DNA of 64,000 nt from JBBRZM01 sp963813635 (lineage in GTDB: Bacteria > Actinomycetota > Acidimicrobiia > IMCC26256 > JBBRZM01). The stretch is taken from contig CAWEZO010000011.1 in NCBI GenBank assembly GCA_963813635.1, forward strand, positions 372,001-436,000, in the 5' to 3' direction. Below the pieces are notes generated by a model. That model searched no databases, was not told the DNA's origin, and saw only the letters and a program-made list of their open reading frames with translations. This document shows positions 63,745 through 64,000 of this stretch, piece by piece. The translations under genes were made by a program, and so were the position numbers. Positions within the stretch are counted from its first letter, which is position 1. The number at the start of each line of letters is the position of its first letter.

Positions 63745-64000
63745 ATGGCTCAAGCCGAGAGCGCAACAAAGCCGAGGGAACGCAAGGTTACGATCGTCGA
63801 GGAGATCCGGACGAAGTTGGGCGCGGCCGACGCCGCCGTGCTCACGGAGTACCGCGGTCTGACCGTGGGCGCCATCGCCGAGCTGCGCGGCGCGCTGCGC
63901 CCGGCCGATGCCGAGTACAAGATCTTCAAGAACACGCTCGGTCGCCTCGCGGCCGAGGCGGCGGGGCTCACGGAGCTGGTACCGCTCTTCGAGGGCCCGA
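63745..64000 (+). CDS. rplJ: 50S ribosomal protein L10, 3' end outside the window
   Basis: ATG 63745 follows CAGGGAG. The 85 visible residues include KVTIVEEIRTKLGAADAAVL, TEYRGLTVGAIAELRGALR and EYKIFKNTLGRLAAEAAGL, the N-terminal rRNA-binding domain of L10, which anchors the L7/L12 stalk. The gene runs off the right edge. Confidence 0.95.
   Translation, partial: MAQAESATKPRERKVTIVEEIRTKLGAADAAVLTEYRGLTVGAIAELRGALRPADAEYKIFKNTLGRLAAEAAGLTELVPLFEGP

Overview
This 64 kb window comes from a high-GC actinobacterium. Gene content and order fit a deep-branching lineage such as Acidimicrobiia better than Streptomyces or Mycobacterium. The signs are a BldC-like regulator beside proC, a rex-hem operon, many GTG starts and ATGA/GTGA overlaps, and no canonical actinobacterial qcrCAB-cta cluster. 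The placement is inferred from synteny and composition only. I see no mobile element, prophage, CRISPR array or replication origin.

Layout. (1) 0-8 kb: a YbjN-like protein cut by the window edge, proC, a putative phosphatase, a BldC-like DNA-binding protein, an S-adenosylmethionine hydrolase (DUF62), a secreted CAP-domain protein, an FAD oxidoreductase and an acyl-CoA synthetase. (2) 8-15.7 kb: the redox repressor gene rex followed by a tetrapyrrole operon: precorrin-2 dehydrogenase, hemA, hemC, a cobA-hemD fusion, hemB and hemL. A near-consensus Rex operator lies over the rex promoter. (3) 15.7-21.6 kb, minus strand: a quinol-cytochrome c oxidoreductase cluster with a split, b6f-like cytochrome b, a Rieske protein, a multi-heme cytochrome c, a 2x[4Fe-4S] ferredoxin and three further membrane proteins. 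(4) 21.8-38.6 kb: a geranylgeranyl-reductase-family flavoenzyme (possibly acting on menaquinone) and a full 14-gene nuoA-N operon. (5) 38.7-39.6 kb: a patatin-like phospholipase on the opposite strand. (6) 39.8-51.2 kb: a second nuo operon, nuoABCDHIJKLMN, without the NADH module NuoEFG, followed by a MidA/NDUFAF7-type methyltransferase. (7) 51-58 kb: acs, a HAD-like protein, an EamA transporter, htpX, a YajQ protein, tRNA-Tyr, two GNAT acetyltransferases and a P-loop kinase-like protein. (8) 58-64 kb: the translation/transcription block tRNA-Thr, tRNA-Met, tuf, rpmG, an ECF sigma factor with its anti-sigma factor, tRNA-Trp, secE, nusG, rplK, rplA and rplJ (cut by the window end).

How it fits together. 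About 35 kb is respiratory: two complex I variants, a bc/b6f-type complex, a quinone-modifying candidate, and a NADH/NAD+ sensor that heads the haem/sirohaem precursor operon. The second complex I cannot take electrons from NADH by itself. It could use a ferredoxin or another soluble donor, or borrow the first complex's NADH module.

Quality warning. Many genes contain single-base indels that split conserved proteins across frames, densest at about 22.4-30.2 kb (nuoA-nuoG of the first operon). They hit essential housekeeping genes, including tuf, nusG, hemC and hemL. I read them as consensus errors and give each such gene as one CDS spanning the shifts, not as a pseudogene.
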